Positions 13,148-26,547 of a stretch of 64,000 bases of DNA are shown here, one piece after another. A program made the position numbers and the translations under genes. How positions within the stretch are numbered: the stretch's first letter is position 1; each line of letters starts with the position of its first letter. The notes under the pieces were generated by a model that was not told the DNA's origin, did no database searches, and saw nothing but the letters and a program-made list of their open reading frames with translations. Where the stretch lies: the NCBI RefSeq assembly GCF_022376445.1, contig NW_025954962.1:1763907-1827906 (forward strand), read 5' to 3'. The stretch is from Fomitopsis serialis (Eukaryota > Basidiomycota > Agaricomycetes > Polyporales > Fomitopsidaceae).

Positions 13148-16100
13148 AGGGGTCATCCGCGCTCTAGGTGGAACTCCTCGCACGCGTGGCAACCACCCTC
13201 CGGCGCGCACCACACCAAACCAAAACCTCACGAAGACCCAACGAAAGCCGACAGCCCCTCCTTTCCCTTTCACTTCGATACCCTTCGGCTCACGTACATA
13301 CATACTCACATTGACATTGTCTGTCCATTATTCGCTTTCTCCTTAATGTACAGCCGTTTATTCTTTCTGCGATGGGTTCGTGGTGTGGACTCGCTGCGCT
13401 GCCGGGGGGCGGGGGTCCGGGCCATGGGTTGGTTCAGTGTTCTCTCTTGGCTTCACTTAAATCGTATAGTAGGTAGCTAGATTCAACGGGGTTGTCTGCG
13501 GCGTGGCGTGGACGATGCGGAGCAGAAATACAAGACGGCAGGTGGAACACAAATACACGATTGCCTGAACCATCTCAGCGATGCGTCCGCGTTCGCCGTC
13601 CGTACTTAGCTCCGTCTCGACGTGGGTGGCAAGGTCAGTCTAAGGTGTGCATGTGAGGCCTTGAGGATCCCCTGGGTTTGCGAACGTGCCTGTTACATAT
13701 GTCGTCATGCCATGATAGCGATGCTTCGGGACGACGGCCTGGGCTTCGGAGGGATTGCCCGCGATTCGTCCTCAGTTCTGCTTCCTGTTCTACTTCCTGG
13801 CCGGGCCTGAATTCGACGTCGCAGCACTCGGAGGAACGCAATGATCACTGTCCGATTGGCTCCTTGTGTCGCTGGTCTGTAAGCTCAGGAGGTGGCGGCC
13901 CTTGTACATGTAGCATGAGTGATTCACGCGAGCGGAACGCGACGCACGTCGAGGCGTTCCTTAGGCCAACACGTTGTCCACCGCGCGCTGCCGATGCGTG
14001 GCTGTGTATTACGAGGCCGCTGGCCAGGGGATGTCGATGAGGATGGATCAATACATATTACAATGGATATACACCGCACAATATGATTATGCAAGGCTTG
14101 CTTCCTAGGTCTGGACGCTACGACTGGCGAGGTTCGAGTGTCTGATTCAGTGGGATTTGGTCGCGAACCTCGACTCCGTGCGTCATCCGGGTCGTACAGA
14201 AAGCCTAGGCAGCGCGGAGGAGCCGTTATCGCCGTTCAGTGCGGGCTCACAGAGCTTCTACCAACTCTACTGATCCGTCCGTGTGTCCGCGTTCCGGGCC
14301 GGGGCTGGCTAGGTTACGGGCCGACTTGCCTGCGATCGTTACGTTGATCGTAAGTGCGACGGTCGGTGCCAGAGCTGGTGATGACTCACTGCAATGAGGT
14401 GTCGCTGCGAGTCTGTTCCAACTTCCGAGCTTGTATTACGTTGGCAGAAGCGGAGGGTCGAGGCAAACGGTTTAGCAACCCCCACCTCAGCATGCACATG
14501 AGGCATCGAGGTACGAACCTATCGAAAGCCACAAGGCGACTGGCCTCTGTGTCGGACGGCATCTTCGTATTCTGCTGCCACGCCGCAACGCTATCGGGTC
14601 CGACGACCTCGGATAGGCGACAGTGATATGTATTGGTCGCTGACAGACCTTAGACGCAGGGCATCGCAAACTCGAGAGGGGGCGGGCGACGATCGCGGTT
14701 GCGAGGATCCACCACGAAACGAGCCACTGGATCAGTTTTAGTCATATCATGGCAGTGGAAGTCTGTCGACCCGGGCCGTACCTGAGCCGATGTGTTGATG
14801 TCTGGTCTAGCAGTGGATCGGTGAGTCTGGACTGAACCGGGGGTGGGAGAGTATACGACTCGGAGGATGAGAGTGGAACCTGGGCTGGAGCTTCAAGCTT
14901 GGCGCGGTGATCAGTAGGATGATCCCAGCCAAGAGATCAAAGCTACAGCAAGGAGTCCGAGCCATGATCCAACGAAAGGTATTCGCAGCGTTCAGGCCAA
15001 ACCACGCGTGACGATCTGCCACTGATAGCAGTAGAAACCTGGGTTGAGGTGACTTGACAGGATGCCAATTGGCGCACGGGTTGTCCTTGAGCCTATACGC
15101 CTCAGCGTTGCCGCCCTGACAGGAAGCCAACACTGTCAGGCGAGCATCGGCTCCGGATCAAGAGCGCGGAGTCAACGGTCAAGCAGGAGAGTAGCGGATT
15201 GTCTTGGTTTCGCTGTTGTAATAACCAGGGAGGAGCTGAGATGCAAGCTTGGAGACATATATGATTGCTGACAATGGACTCCGACAAATTTCTTTCGGTG
15301 GATGGAAGTCTAGTGTGCGCCGGAGGCCTAGAACAGTGTAAAGAAGTGTGTGAGATGCACGGAGTGTCCAGTGGCTGAAACGTCTGTCTGTGTAGTGTGA
15401 TCGCAAGTTGAAGGATCCATCGCCACTAGTGAAGGCAGCGCGAGGCCTAGAGTCGCAGGAAGCAGCCTCAGACAAGAGTCAGAGTAGAGTCCGTGCATTC
15501 GGGAGAGGGCCCAGGTGCGGCTGAGACAGCGTGGTCTGCCAAAGGGAGCGTATTTGTATCGTTTCGGTGCCACACAGGCATCCCATCGACGGTCGCGCGA
15601 CTCCGAGGTAAATGCCACATCACTAAGATAGTGTGAAGTACCGCTCACTCGGCGCCGCCGGGCAGATCGAGTAGATGTGAATACTGTACTAAGAACCTTT
15701 CAACTACAGTTAGTCTGAGAGTATCCAGGGTACTTGATGGCTATCACACTTACCCTCAAGGGTCTCGCAATATTGCATCGCAGTGCGCAGCAGTAGGACT
15801 ATCCCCTACGCGGGGTTTTTGGCTCACCTTGCAGTGAGAGCGGGACATGACCCGTCCCGAACGCAGTGCGGTACCTGATACACATATCGGGAGGCCAACC
15901 TATCGGCTGAAGTGTGCGCTCCATGACTTCATATGGCGGTCACACCTACATCTCCTAAAACTCCTATCCGTCAGTCCCTGCCTCCATTAGCATCAGTGTC
16001 AGCAGCCGGAAGGCGCAGCCGCGAGTCCCGCGCCCGGCGTGTGATGCCTGTAGCCTAACGTAGTGCGGTCGAAATGTGGCGTCCAGTGCTCGCACCGACA

Positions 16101-16728
16101 GTGAATACCCTTGATGCGGCGCAGGGTCTTCGCTGTCGAGCGGTCTAATTAGAGCGGATTGATGCGGGAGATGGTTGTTTCATCGCTGCGTACGGGTCTG
16201 CGGTGCGCGCGTTCGGAGGAGAGAGCGTGAGTGGCGGGTTGCTGAGGGCGACATTTGGCCTGATCATAGGCGCTGATCCGGACACGAAGGTGGGGTAAGA
16301 GGGCGTGCCACCACACCAGACAACGAGGATGAGGTCGCGCAGGAGAGGCCGAGGACGAGGTGGACGATGGGCAGGAAGAGGCGGGCCGGCGGGCAGGGGG
16401 CGGGGCAGGCGCGGAGGGACGATCAGATCTGTTGTTGTGGGCGATCGGACACGCTAATAAAGAGTCCATGGCCCGCGCGCCTCCCGCTCCGGCCTGCTCT
16501 GCGTCGTCGCTCTCCGCTATAATATCCCCTCACCCGCAACCCGCGCACTCACCCGTCCGCTGCCCGTCCATCAGTCCGTCAGGCGGTCTGCCTCTTACGG
16601 CACCCAAGCAGCGCCAATCGCCCCGATTCTCGCAGGCGTCCTCGCCGCTTCCGGTCAACGCCTGCCTTAAATCCTCGCGCACCGCTGCTCTTCTGTAGCT
16701 TAACTCTCTGTAGCCCACTCCCATACCC
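13148..16728. other. 3.6-kb region without a supported gene
   Basis: Open frames are short and change strand often, codon patterns look random, and I find no domain motif, transposon ends or tRNA. The last 250 bases are C-rich, contain a TATA-like CTATAATATCC near 16,515, and probably form the promoter and leader of the RasGAP gene. A degraded transposable element could be hidden here but I cannot show it. Confidence 0.45.
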
Positions 16729-19700
16729 ATGTCCTCCTCCATGTCTCCCAGGCGGCCGTCCACCTCGCACCCGCCACTCTCGCGTCGGAACTCTCTCGTC
16801 CACCGGTAGGGAATTCCGCGTCAATGTCGAAGTATGCCTCTCCGCAAAGGCCTCTGCGGCGTTGCGCAAGGTGCGACGCGTCTCCAGAGCTCAGATGCAC
16901 TCCAGATAACACCGTGTGCCGCTTCCCGCTACAGCCAACCGTTCTATACAAGCGCAGCCAGGACAAGCTCGACAAATCCAGCGAATCCTCGAGGAGATCC
17001 ACCGACTCCGCCTCCAGGAGGGTCAAGGGTGAGTGCGACGCGTCATTCTCGCCGTGGCCGATCCAACTCCATTGCTTCAGAGAAAACCAGTTGGCTCAGT
17101 CTTGGACGCCACTCCCCTACCGAACAATGGAAGCCTGCAACATGCGTATTGATGCAAGAGGACGAAGCGTGTATTCTGCATGTATATCTAGAAGTGCGTA
17201 TCCAACGCCTCGTTGTCGACATCGCCCCGACATCCGTTCGTTACCAGGAAACTATGTTGTATCAATCGATCTACGTATATTCCCTTAATCACACAGATAT
17301 CCGGCCTATCCATCATTCACTCTTCGACCGAAAGGACTGCCTGGGCATCTACTGCGTACCGTGCGCCCATTCTCCCCTTTCTCCCTTACCCCGGGTGATC
17401 CTGACCGCATTGACCGCAGCGGCCAGATGTGGTGTGCCGTGCCCTCCTCCGACCCCGTCTTCCTCCACTTCCCCGACGAAGACACGCTCAACCTCTGGCT
17501 CGCCCTCCTCCGCTCCTACGCTGTGCCCGAGACGTACGGCCGCTGGCTCTCGCCCTCCGACGGCGGGCTCTACCGCATGTGGCGCCAGGTCGAGCTCACC
17601 TGCCTCCAGGGCCGCAACCTCGGCACCGCGCGCCCGCTCGTGCCCGGCCCGGCCGTGGCGCGGGCGGCGTGTCGGACGACCCGTCGAGCCTGGTGGCGGG
17701 CGAGCCCGACACCGCGCGCGGCGAGCCGGACGCGCTCGACATGGACGTGTACTGCGAGGTCTTCGTCGACGGCTGCCTCTGCGGCCGCACGACGGTCAAA
17801 CGCGGGCTCGGCGCGCCCGACTGGCTCGAGCGCTTCGTGCTCGCGGACCTGCCGCAGTTTGAGAACCTCGAGGTCGTCGTGCTGAGGGAGAAGCGCATGT
17901 CGAAGCCTGTGGTGCTCGGCGTGGTGTCCGTCGCGCTGATGAACTTTAGGCGGGGCGAGCATATCGACGGGTGGTTCCCCGTACTGTCGCCCGTACCGGG
18001 GACGTGTGCGCAGACCGGCGAGCTGAGGCTTAAGATCAGGGTCGACGAGTTAGTGCTTCGCTCAGGCTGTGAAGTTTGCTGTCGTTACTTAGGCCCCTAC
18101 AGAGAGATCATACTCCCGTTCGCCGAGTATTCCGGGCTTCTCCAGGTAGGTGGAGTCGTGAGTCCTGTGGGGACGCAGGTTTGCTCACTCTCAGTAGACG
18201 TTCAAGTCAAGAAACAGTCTGGACTGGCTAGTCGACCTCGAGTCACGCCTCAAGCTCAAGAACACGATACCGCACCACATCATCGCCATCGCCATCGCCA
18301 AGGACAGGCTCGTCCACGACATCATGGAGATGGCCGACCGGGAGGTCGACGGCACACTATCATGCAAGTCTCTCTACTCCCGTCCTAGCCCCACCGGACT
18401 GACCACCCGCCCGCAGCGCACAACACGCTCTTGTAGGACTGCCCCTCATCACTCATTGTCGTCCGGAAAGCTAACGCCCGCCTGCCCCGCCCAGCCGCGG
18501 GAACACCGTCCTGACGAAGACGGTCGAGCTCTTCATGGCGCGCTACGGGGGCGCGTTCCTCGAGGCGAGCGTCGGTACGCCCGTGCGCCGCGTGTGCATG
18601 GACAAGGTCACGATCGAGGTCGACCCCGTGCGCTCAGGCAAGGGCGCGCGCAGCACGGAGAAGAGCGTCGAGGCGCTCGTGTATTGGTGCCAGGAGTTTT
18701 GGAACGCGATCTACGAGGCGCGGCACGCGTGTCCGGTGTACGTTCCCCGCTGTCCCGTTGTCCGCGCTGTCGCTGATTGGGGCTTGGTTGGACAGGGAGA
18801 TGCGGAGGCTGTTTGAGCACATCCGCCGGCTGGTGGAGAGGCGGTACGGGCTGCGGGACGAGCAGAATAGGGACCTCCCGTCGCAGAGCGTGTCGGCGTT
18901 TGCTTCCTGCGGTTCATGGTCCCTGCCATCCTGCACCCCCACTTGTTCGGACTCTGGGCAGGTCAGTGGTTTCGTGTACGGCCAGAGTAATTCGTTCTCA
19001 CAATACGTGCTTGTCAAGGTTTGCCGGACGCTCGCGTACAGCGGAGCTTGACTTTGATTGCGAAGGTCATCCAGAACCTCGCCAACCTGAACTCAGTAAG
19101 CGAGCAGCACCACCTCGCCGTCTAGCGCTGACACGCGGGATCGCAGAGCGTGCAGAAGGAGGACTTCATGCGCGGCGTGAAGGACTTCCTGAGCAGCAGC
19201 ATCCCGCAAATGGTCGACTACATCGTCGTCGTCTCGACACCCGAGCCCCAATCGCCCAGCCCCACGTCCCCGCCGCCGAACGACAAGAACGACCGGCTGC
19301 GCATCATGCACACCCTCCGCCAGCGCGGGCTCGCCGCGCCCGTGCTCTACCGCGAAGCGACGCCCCTCCTCCCGCACGTCCTCGACCTCCCGCGGCACCT
19401 CGCCGTCGTCAGCGCGCTCGTCGTGCGCTACGCCCGCGCGCGCAACTACACGCCCGCGACGCCCATCCACTCCGGCACCGGCGACCACTTCGACGAGTTC
19501 TGCGCGCGGTGCCTGCAGGTCGAGGAGCGCGCGCTCTTCCGCGTCAGCCAGCTCGCGAGCAAGCCCCGCCGCCAGCCCTCGCAGCCGAGCATATCCTCAC
19601 CGCTCGCCGCCAGTGTGCCCCTCCCTCCCTCACCGACGTCGCCGATGAAGATCCCGGGGCGGCGGGAACGGAGGATATCCCTCCCGAAGAGCCCGAAGCT

Positions 19701-19959
19701 TCCCAAGAAGTTCGCGCGACCGTCGACAGCGCCGGGGACTGCGGACTCGTCGCCGCGCACAGAACCGGAGTCCATGCCGATGAGCCCCACGAGTGATCCA
19801 GAACCTATGTTGTCGCAGTCAGCTCCCAACGTTGTGGAGAGTATACCCTCACCAGACCGGATGCGGTCTCTGCGGCGTCCAATCGCCCCATTCGTCAAGC
19901 ACCCGCGGTCTTCGTCGACCGACTCTGCCCTCGACCGGAAAGGAAGTGGGAACGGCTGA
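16729..19959 (+). CDS. Ras GTPase-activating protein with PH, C2 and RasGAP domains (Bud2/RASAL-like)
   Basis: The protein should speed GTP hydrolysis by a Ras- or Rap-type GTPase at membranes. The start at 16729 gives MSSSMSPRRPSTSHPPLSRR, a basic Ser-rich leader. Spliced exons then encode a PH-like domain (from KPATCVLMQEDEACILHVYL through PVFLHFPDEDTLNLWLALL), a C2-like domain (MDVYCEVFVDGCLCGRTTVK, then LEVVVLREKR) and the RasGAP domain. In the last, RGNTVLTKTVELFMARYG carries the candidate arginine finger, and FCFLRFMVPAILHPHLFGLW is the conserved FLR-PA signature. A Ser/Pro/Lys-rich tail follows. The reading frame changes between about 17,620 and 17,690 in very GC-rich sequence with no convincing intron, probably a one-base consensus error inside a loop. 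The 3' end is either TGA at 19957 or a further exon (EASNDSTDDSARKRKSIFRG) ending with TAG at 20055. Domain order resembles fungal Bud2-type GAPs. Confidence 0.85.
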
Positions 19960-20200
19960 CACGGTCCTCGACACGGACGCAGGAAGCTAGCAACGACTCT
20001 ACTGACGACTCGGCCAGGAAGCGGAAGAGCATCTTCCGCGGCATCCTGCGACGATAGCCCTCAGACACGGACGCATGTATTTTTCGCTTTTCACATATAT
20101 TATGCTCGTCAGTATAGCAATACACGTACTATGTAGAATCCATAAATCGTCGCGAACGAAGGAGACATTGTCAATGGAGAGCAGAACGGGCCAGCGAGTG

Positions 20201-23200
20201 TCATGACGGTGAGTCCGCGTTGAGGGGCTTCATAACGAGCTTCATCGCCTCTGCCGCAACGTCCTCAGACGTGCTGCGGACGGTGATTCGACAGAGCTGC
20301 AGAACATATCAGAATTCCGATCGCAGATCGTTCGCGGAGCAAACGCAAACATACCTTGGCTTCTCGATTCGGCTCCAATCTCATCAAGCAGCCCACCTTG
20401 CCGTCGGTCGACATGTGCAGGATGCCAGCGGCCACGATGTTGTCGGGATTCGGGTCGATGCCATCGAGGACGTTCAGGTTGAAGCCGGAGACGACCTGGC
20501 GCTGCTTGCTGCGGTCGACGTGCCCCGACTCGTCGAGGGTGATCGGGAACACCTGCTGGGCTTCTCGAGGCGGCCCGCCGATCAATCGCCATCGCTCGAA
20601 GAAGTCCGCCTGGCCCAATTTGACGTGCTCCACGAACTTCGTCAACACGATCGGGAGGCGCACCGCGATCGTCTGGTGCGAGCCCGCGAGGAAGGACACG
20701 CTCAGGACGGGCGGTTTCGTGAACGGCTTCTTGCACTCGACGTGCACGAGCTGCTGCGACTGCGTCCGCGGCGCGATCGTACTTGGTGCGATCTTGGCAA
20801 ACGTGGCGGAGAGCGCGTCTGAGTTGTCGACGTGCAGCGTCGCGGTGAACGAAGTGAACGGCGCGGAGATCTTGTTGCCCATGTAGATCGCGAGCTGGCC
20901 AAGGTGTCCGTGGTACCGCGACTTGATACCAATCTGGATCTGCACGTCCTCGTAAAGCACGCCCTCGGCACCGTGGAGCAGCTTGTCGAACCACCGCTCG
21001 ACGTTGGGCCCCACCGTCAACATCGGTATCCCCTTTTCAGCTAGTGCGGCGGGTGTTTGCGATAGGTCTGGTTGGGACGTCGGTGATTGGGCGTTTGATG
21101 AGGATGTGATCTCCAGACCCATGAGCGAGCTTGCAATGTCGGTCCCATTGCCATTGGTCGCGCTCCCATTACCATTTGGCTGGGGGAAAGTCGGCTTCTT
21201 CGCCGTCTTCTTCGTCGACGTACGCTCCAGAGGGGTATCGGACTTGTCTCCACCCTTGGTCTTGAGTCTGCCAAGTAGTGCGCTCTCGCGCGGCGGGAAC
21301 GGCGGGATTTCTTCGCAGACGTTCTGCAGCAATTCGTCATCGTCCGGACGCGATGCGAGTGCGAAGAACTCGCATGCGCGCTGCTGGAGGTCGACGTCGA
21401 GCACGTGTCGATAGCGTTCGAACACGTTCACGAGCTGCGGCTTGATCTCGGGGAAGACGTTCACCCATTTGATGTATGTCGAAAGGAGGAGAGCGCGAGT
21501 GGGCGCCGCGCAGAATTGGGATTTCGAATGGAGGACCTGGAACTGCTCGATGGGGCTGTACCCAGTCTCGTTGGCAATTAGGTGACCATATTCTCCGAGG
21601 ATATATCCGCCGACTTTGACCAGGCTCTCGTGTGACGAGGGCGAGCGCAAGTACTCAAACACTACCTTCGCTGCATACCCTTGCAGATCCTCCGTATTCG
21701 TCACAATCTGGACGACACGATACCAGACCTCCTCGCCAACGTGGTCGCCAGCAGCACTGAGCAGTTCCAGAATGGTGTCGACATACCACTTGTATGTACT
21801 GGCATACTTCTCCGTCAAGATTGCGATCTTCAGCACCATCTCCTCGCGCAAGCCATAGTCCGCAATCTTGAGGTATCGTAGAAGCTCACCGACGATCAGC
21901 TCGCTGTTGTCCGTGTCGCACATACTGTAAAGCAAGTCGAGTGCACGACGTCGGACCGAGATGTCTTTGTCGCGCAGAGAGAGGATGATTGTCCCCTGAT
22001 GTTTCTTGATGGCATCGAGATTCTCCGTGCGAGCAGCAAGTTGTGCCATGGTGTCCAGACCAAGGTAACGGACATTCGTCTCCTTCGAACTGATGAAGCG
22101 TGCAAGGAGGACAGCAGCGGTGTTGACCAGTGGTGAGTCAGTGTCAAGATGGATGGCGAGGCTGATAGCCTCGAAGAGGACAGCATGCTGAGCGTTGTTG
22201 TGTTGCACATTGCGTGAAGGTTCGGCACAGTTGTTCATGGTGGTCTCAAGGACCTTGTACATGACGGCCAGTAGTGTCGGATCCTCTATTCTGAGGTGAG
22301 CAAAACGAACTGGATGGCACGGTCATGACGAACCTGAAGGGGGATAATATTGCAGCAATCGCAAGAGCTTGACCTGAAGCCATGGCGATGGCACTTTGTA
22401 ATACGCGTATGTTGCGCTATATTCATGCTCAATGACAAGCTGCCACTATGTGTCAGACTCGACGCGCTTCGGGATCACGCAGTCACATACCTTGTTGAGC
22501 CTGTCTACGGCCTTGGTGTAACACACCGCGTATGCATCGAGGTGGTCTTGAGCCATCGCCATGACCAAGCTAGTGACACATATTACTACACCCTTTCAGT
22601 CGTGTAAGGCACGTTCCGAAGGCTACACTTGCTCTTGCGCTCACCAGGTCTCCGTCATCCATCAAGGAGACTATCCGTAGAGCCCATTCGGCGGCAGGGA
22701 GGACGTCTGGGTGTTTCCGGTATAGCCTCAGCAAGGTCAACGCAGCTTTTTTCCTCACAAAGGTTGGTGATGTTCTGTAACACATATTTCAGCCTACGGC
22801 ATGCGACATCACAAATACGCATGACGTACGGGGAAATCAGCAAGCGATGTACGTCCTCCGCCAAAGCTTCCGCCATCTCCTGCCCACCTACATTTGCGAT
22901 GGCGTGTAATGCCAGACAGTTGCTGATCTCGTTTTGTCGTTTAGGTCTTACGGATGGAGTTCACGACAAGGCGCAGGAAGTCGGAGTTCTCGTGCATAAG
23001 GAGGGTGACTGCGAGATAGCCCTGGGCACATTTGGTTCATGACAGGGAACACATCTAGTTATGCTTACAATCTGCTTCTCGCTGTATTTGGACTCGAGAT
23101 GAGGTTGACTGCCTCCATGTGCCCGACATCGACCTTGTACCCAGTATGTATGTGAAGATGACCTTGGCGACATATCTGCAACCATACGTCAGTATATGAG

Positions 23201-23474
23201 TAGCAGATGTGCGCCAGTCTCACTTCTTCTTCTGATAGCCATCCAAGTTGCCGTCTGTTCACCGACATTAGGGTGAGGGCGCTGGGGAAGTGGTATGACG
23301 TGCCTTTGAACCTCTTCCTGATGTTCGCCATCTCCTTGTTGATCCTCTTCTCCTCCAACTCGCGGACTCTCGCTCCTCGAATGTCCGCGATGAACTACAT
23401 ATGCAAGCATGAGCAATATCCCCACTCTGAATGCTACTACGTACCTGCGTGAGCCCACGCATATTAGTCGCCAT
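20201..23474 (-). CDS. APL3: AP-2 complex alpha subunit (alpha-adaptin)
   Basis: This is the large alpha subunit of the AP-2 clathrin adaptor, which binds PIP2, cargo and accessory proteins at the plasma membrane during endocytosis. The start at 23474 gives MATNMRGLTQ, spliced to FIADIRGARVRELEEKRINK, the typical alpha-adaptin N-terminus. It is followed by HMEAVNLISSPNTA-type trunk sequence and a long alpha-solenoid: FISSKETNVRYLGLDTMAQL, then DKDISVRRRALDLLYSMCD, then GYILGEYGHLIANE. A Ser/Asn/Gly-rich hinge follows (around 21,050-21,330), then the ear with its beta-sandwich and C-terminal platform (VKLGQADFFERWRLIGGPPR). Short introns interrupt the 5' third; one long exon covers most of the trunk, hinge and ear. 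A last intron precedes EDVAAEAMKLVMKPLN and the stop at 20201. Length of about 930 residues fits the family. The gene is convergent with the RasGAP gene, with about 0.15-0.24 kb between them. Confidence 0.94.
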
Positions 23475-23817
23475 CTTGGTCGGTTCTCCCGGGCTTAGAG
23501 CCCGCTTCCAAGTCCAAGGTCGTGTGTGAGGGTTTGAGCTGACGAGCTGTAGATGATGCTAAGCCAGTCAGCTGGCTTCACGGACGAAGGATGGGGGACG
23601 GGCAGGATGGCGAGACGCGACCAGGTAAGTGGCCTCGAGAGGAGGCGCCCATGCAACCCGATTACTTGCCTTTCCGAGCACCTACGCCTCCTCATGGCAC
23701 GCTGATCCGACCGCGGCGGAAATATTCAATTGTCCGTATGTCCAGATCCCGTATTCTTTGAAGCTACTCTAAGTGTTTGTCCTAGCACCACACGAAACCT
23801 TTGAACGCATACATGCA

Positions 23818-25296
23818 ATGACCGCATTCGACACCGTCTGGCCAGCCGACTCTGTCGAGTTCTGTCCTCATCCAAGTTATCACAATGTGTTCGTCTGTGG
23901 GACCTACAACCTTGAGCAGCCAGCACACACAATTGACAATGAACCGAACGAGGGCACGCCTCCGCCCGCCGAACGTCCCAAACAGAAGAGAACCGGTGAA
24001 TGTCTGCTCTTTGGGGTCGACGCGGAGGATGAGCTTCAGTTGTACGTCCGAAAGAGCATCCTCCATATGCTTCAACTAACTGGAATGCCAGCATAGCCCT
24101 TTGCTACAAAAGACATCCCTGCCTGCAATTCTTGATATGAAGTGGTCAGTATGGCTGAGCGGCGCAACCCTCACAAAGTGTTCACGCGGCACAGGTGTCA
24201 TACATCGCCTTCGGTCGATCCTATTCTTGCTATAGCAGACTCAGAAGGCGGCATCACACTTCACGCCTTACGAGGCAAACAGGTGAGTCATAGTTCAGCT
24301 GGAGATGCCTGTGTAGTGACGCTAGTTACACAGTCCCAACCAAGTTTCGAACAAACCTTCTCCATTGCATGCGCGTCCAAAGAGTCCTTTGCCTGTCTCT
24401 CGACTGGTCTAGCCGGCGATATCCCAGCAGGTATGTTCTCGCCAAGTGGGTCAATACTTCAATACTGAAGCTGAGTGAACGGTTGGACAAGCTCTCTTGG
24501 CTCACTCATTGTCTCGCTTTCCGATGGGTCACTAGCGCTTCTGCGCCCAGAGAATTCAAGCGGGCTCATAGTAGCAGAATCATGGCATGCGCATGATCAC
24601 GAGCCATGGATAGCTGCATGGAACTACTGGGACACCAACGTTGTTACTCAGGTCTGTCTATCCCCCCGCTTGCTCGTAGACACACTCCGAATAAGAACAC
24701 ATAGGAGGCGACGACCTCAAAATGAAGGCCTGGGATGTTCGACAAGACTTTACACAGCCTCTCTTCGTCAACAAGAGGTGCGTTGTTGCGGCCCTCACTA
24801 ACGGCGACGTTCAGCCCATACCTGCGTCGTAGGTTCGACGCTGGGATCACTACGATCCAGAGTCACCCATACGTCGAGCATCTACTTGCCGTCGGAAGGT
24901 GAGCAAGATTCTTACGATCCATCATGTGCTATACCTTACTTTTCATGCAGCTATGATAACACTGTTCGCTTGTTCGACGTCCGCAAGCCTCTTGTCCCCG
25001 TCGTCGAGGCTGACGTCGGTGGTGGCGCCTGGCGTGTAAAGTGGCACCCATCTCCCGAGCGCAAGACCGACCTGCTGGTCGCCTGCATGCACGATGGCTT
25101 CAAAATTGTCCGTTTCGGCCTCGGCGGCGAATCCGAGCCATCTGGCAAGCAGTGGGACGTCGTAAACCGATTCGACCAGCACGAGTCTCTGGCATATGGA
25201 GTCGATTGGTCGTTCGCTCGGGGAAGCGTAGGCGGGGACACGTTGGTAGCGAGTTGCTCATTCTACGACCATAAATTGCACCTTTGGAGGGGCTAG
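23818..25296 (+). CDS. DPH7: Diphthine methyltransferase, WD40 protein of diphthamide biosynthesis
   Basis: DPH7 removes a methyl ester from the diphthine intermediate on elongation factor 2, letting the final amidation proceed. The start at 23818 gives MTAFDTVWPADSVEFCPHP, which matches the conserved family opening (DTVWPADSVEFCP). WD40-like blades follow over several exons: ECLLFGVDAEDEL, the part with DPILAIADSEGGITLHAL, the SNGSLALLRPENSS region after splicing, and SCSYDNTVRLFDVRKPLVP with GGGAWRVKWHPSPERK. The C-terminus has LAYGVDWSFARGSVGGDTLV and LHLWRG before a TAG at 25294. About six short introns are needed. The size of roughly 370 residues fits DPH7. It stands divergent from the AP-2 alpha gene, the two starts being about 340 bp apart, so they share a short promoter region. 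Confidence 0.88.
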
Positions 25297-26547
25297 CAGC
25301 AGAGTGCGCGCAATGATAATGTTGTAGTGTCCCGCTCAGCGTTCGACAGTGGCCGCCTCCGAGTCTGGCGTACTGGAGCGATGGAAGTCTTGCACTGGCA
25401 TAACCCTCTCTGGTCCGTTGTCAGTCTCGCGGTCGTTCAAGTCAGCACGCCCTTCGCCCTGCTGGAGCCCAGGATCCTCTCAGCCTGCAGGCTTGCCGTT
25501 GCTGTGCTACTCAAACGACACTCAGTGCCGAGCCTCGGCTTGAGGTAACGTACCGATGAGATCTGGGGGAGACCAGCCTAGCCCGAGGGATCCGAGCGGA
25601 GCGGGGGCTCGCACGATGAGATCTGACCCATCCGCATCAGCGCCATATCGTCTGATCGCCGAGCATCCGCCGAAGAAGGCGGTCGCGCATCAGCGCTACA
25701 ACCCATCACGCCGTCCGTTTTTGAATTTCTGGCCGTCTGCGCCAAGTCTGCGCGAAGGTGGCGACAGCTCACGGCTCACGCTAAGTAACAGATGTGGATC
25801 CGCCGTCATGATGGCCTGATAGACTAGCTTCGAGGGTGCAGTTTGGGTACAGTGCACCGTCCGTGAGCACCTCATGACACCAAATCTCCAACGTACCTTG
25901 GAGTGTACGGAACACCATGGGCTCAGAGACAGGGAATGTTTGTGGTATCAGGTCAATTACTATATGCAACTCACAACCACAGAGAGCCCAACCCCTTTGC
26001 CCAAACCACCAAAAGCAGTGGATAAAAATACATCGGAATCTACGGTAAAGAACAGAGAAAGGCGCTGCGTTCGGCGCAGAACAGTATGTACCTACGAGTA
26101 GAGGGAGAACCATATTGTACGCGAGTGTTGAAAGTGAAGCGGAGGACAGGACAACGGGTGAAGGTGAGTGGGTTGGGCGATGAGGGTGGGGATGCTGGTG
26201 CGGTGTGTGTTGGAAGGCCCGCGGGCGCCGTACATGCATGTACACACAGATACGAGTGCGAATACGCAGCCTCCGGGGCGCGGGCGAATATGATGATGCA
26301 GTGCGAGCGAGGAACGAGACGCAGACGAGACGATCCAGATGCGCAGTGATAGGTAACAGGGTGCGACAGACACAAAGTGAGTGTGCGAGCTTGCGGAAAA
26401 CAGATGGCAGCTTTGAGAGGATGAGATGAGAGCAAGAGTGGGTGTGTTTAAATAGAAACCAAAAAGATAATGAGTGTGTGTGTGCGCCTGCGTGCGCGGC
26501 GCGGGATGCAATGCAGAGGTGGTGTACAAAGCGCCTAGAGACCGATG
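25297..26547. other. Region between convergent DPH7 and kinase genes
   Basis: This 1.25-kb stretch lies between two 3' ends, so it should contain only terminators and untranslated tails. A (GT)n-rich microsatellite lies near 26,470-26,500. Open frames on both strands are low-complexity or random, and I see no further gene. Confidence 0.45.

Noticed and set aside
26092..26529. 145-codon minus-strand frame with Thr-His repeats
   Set aside because: It lies in the 3' region after the kinase stop and over a (GT)n microsatellite, which produces the Thr/His and similar runs.
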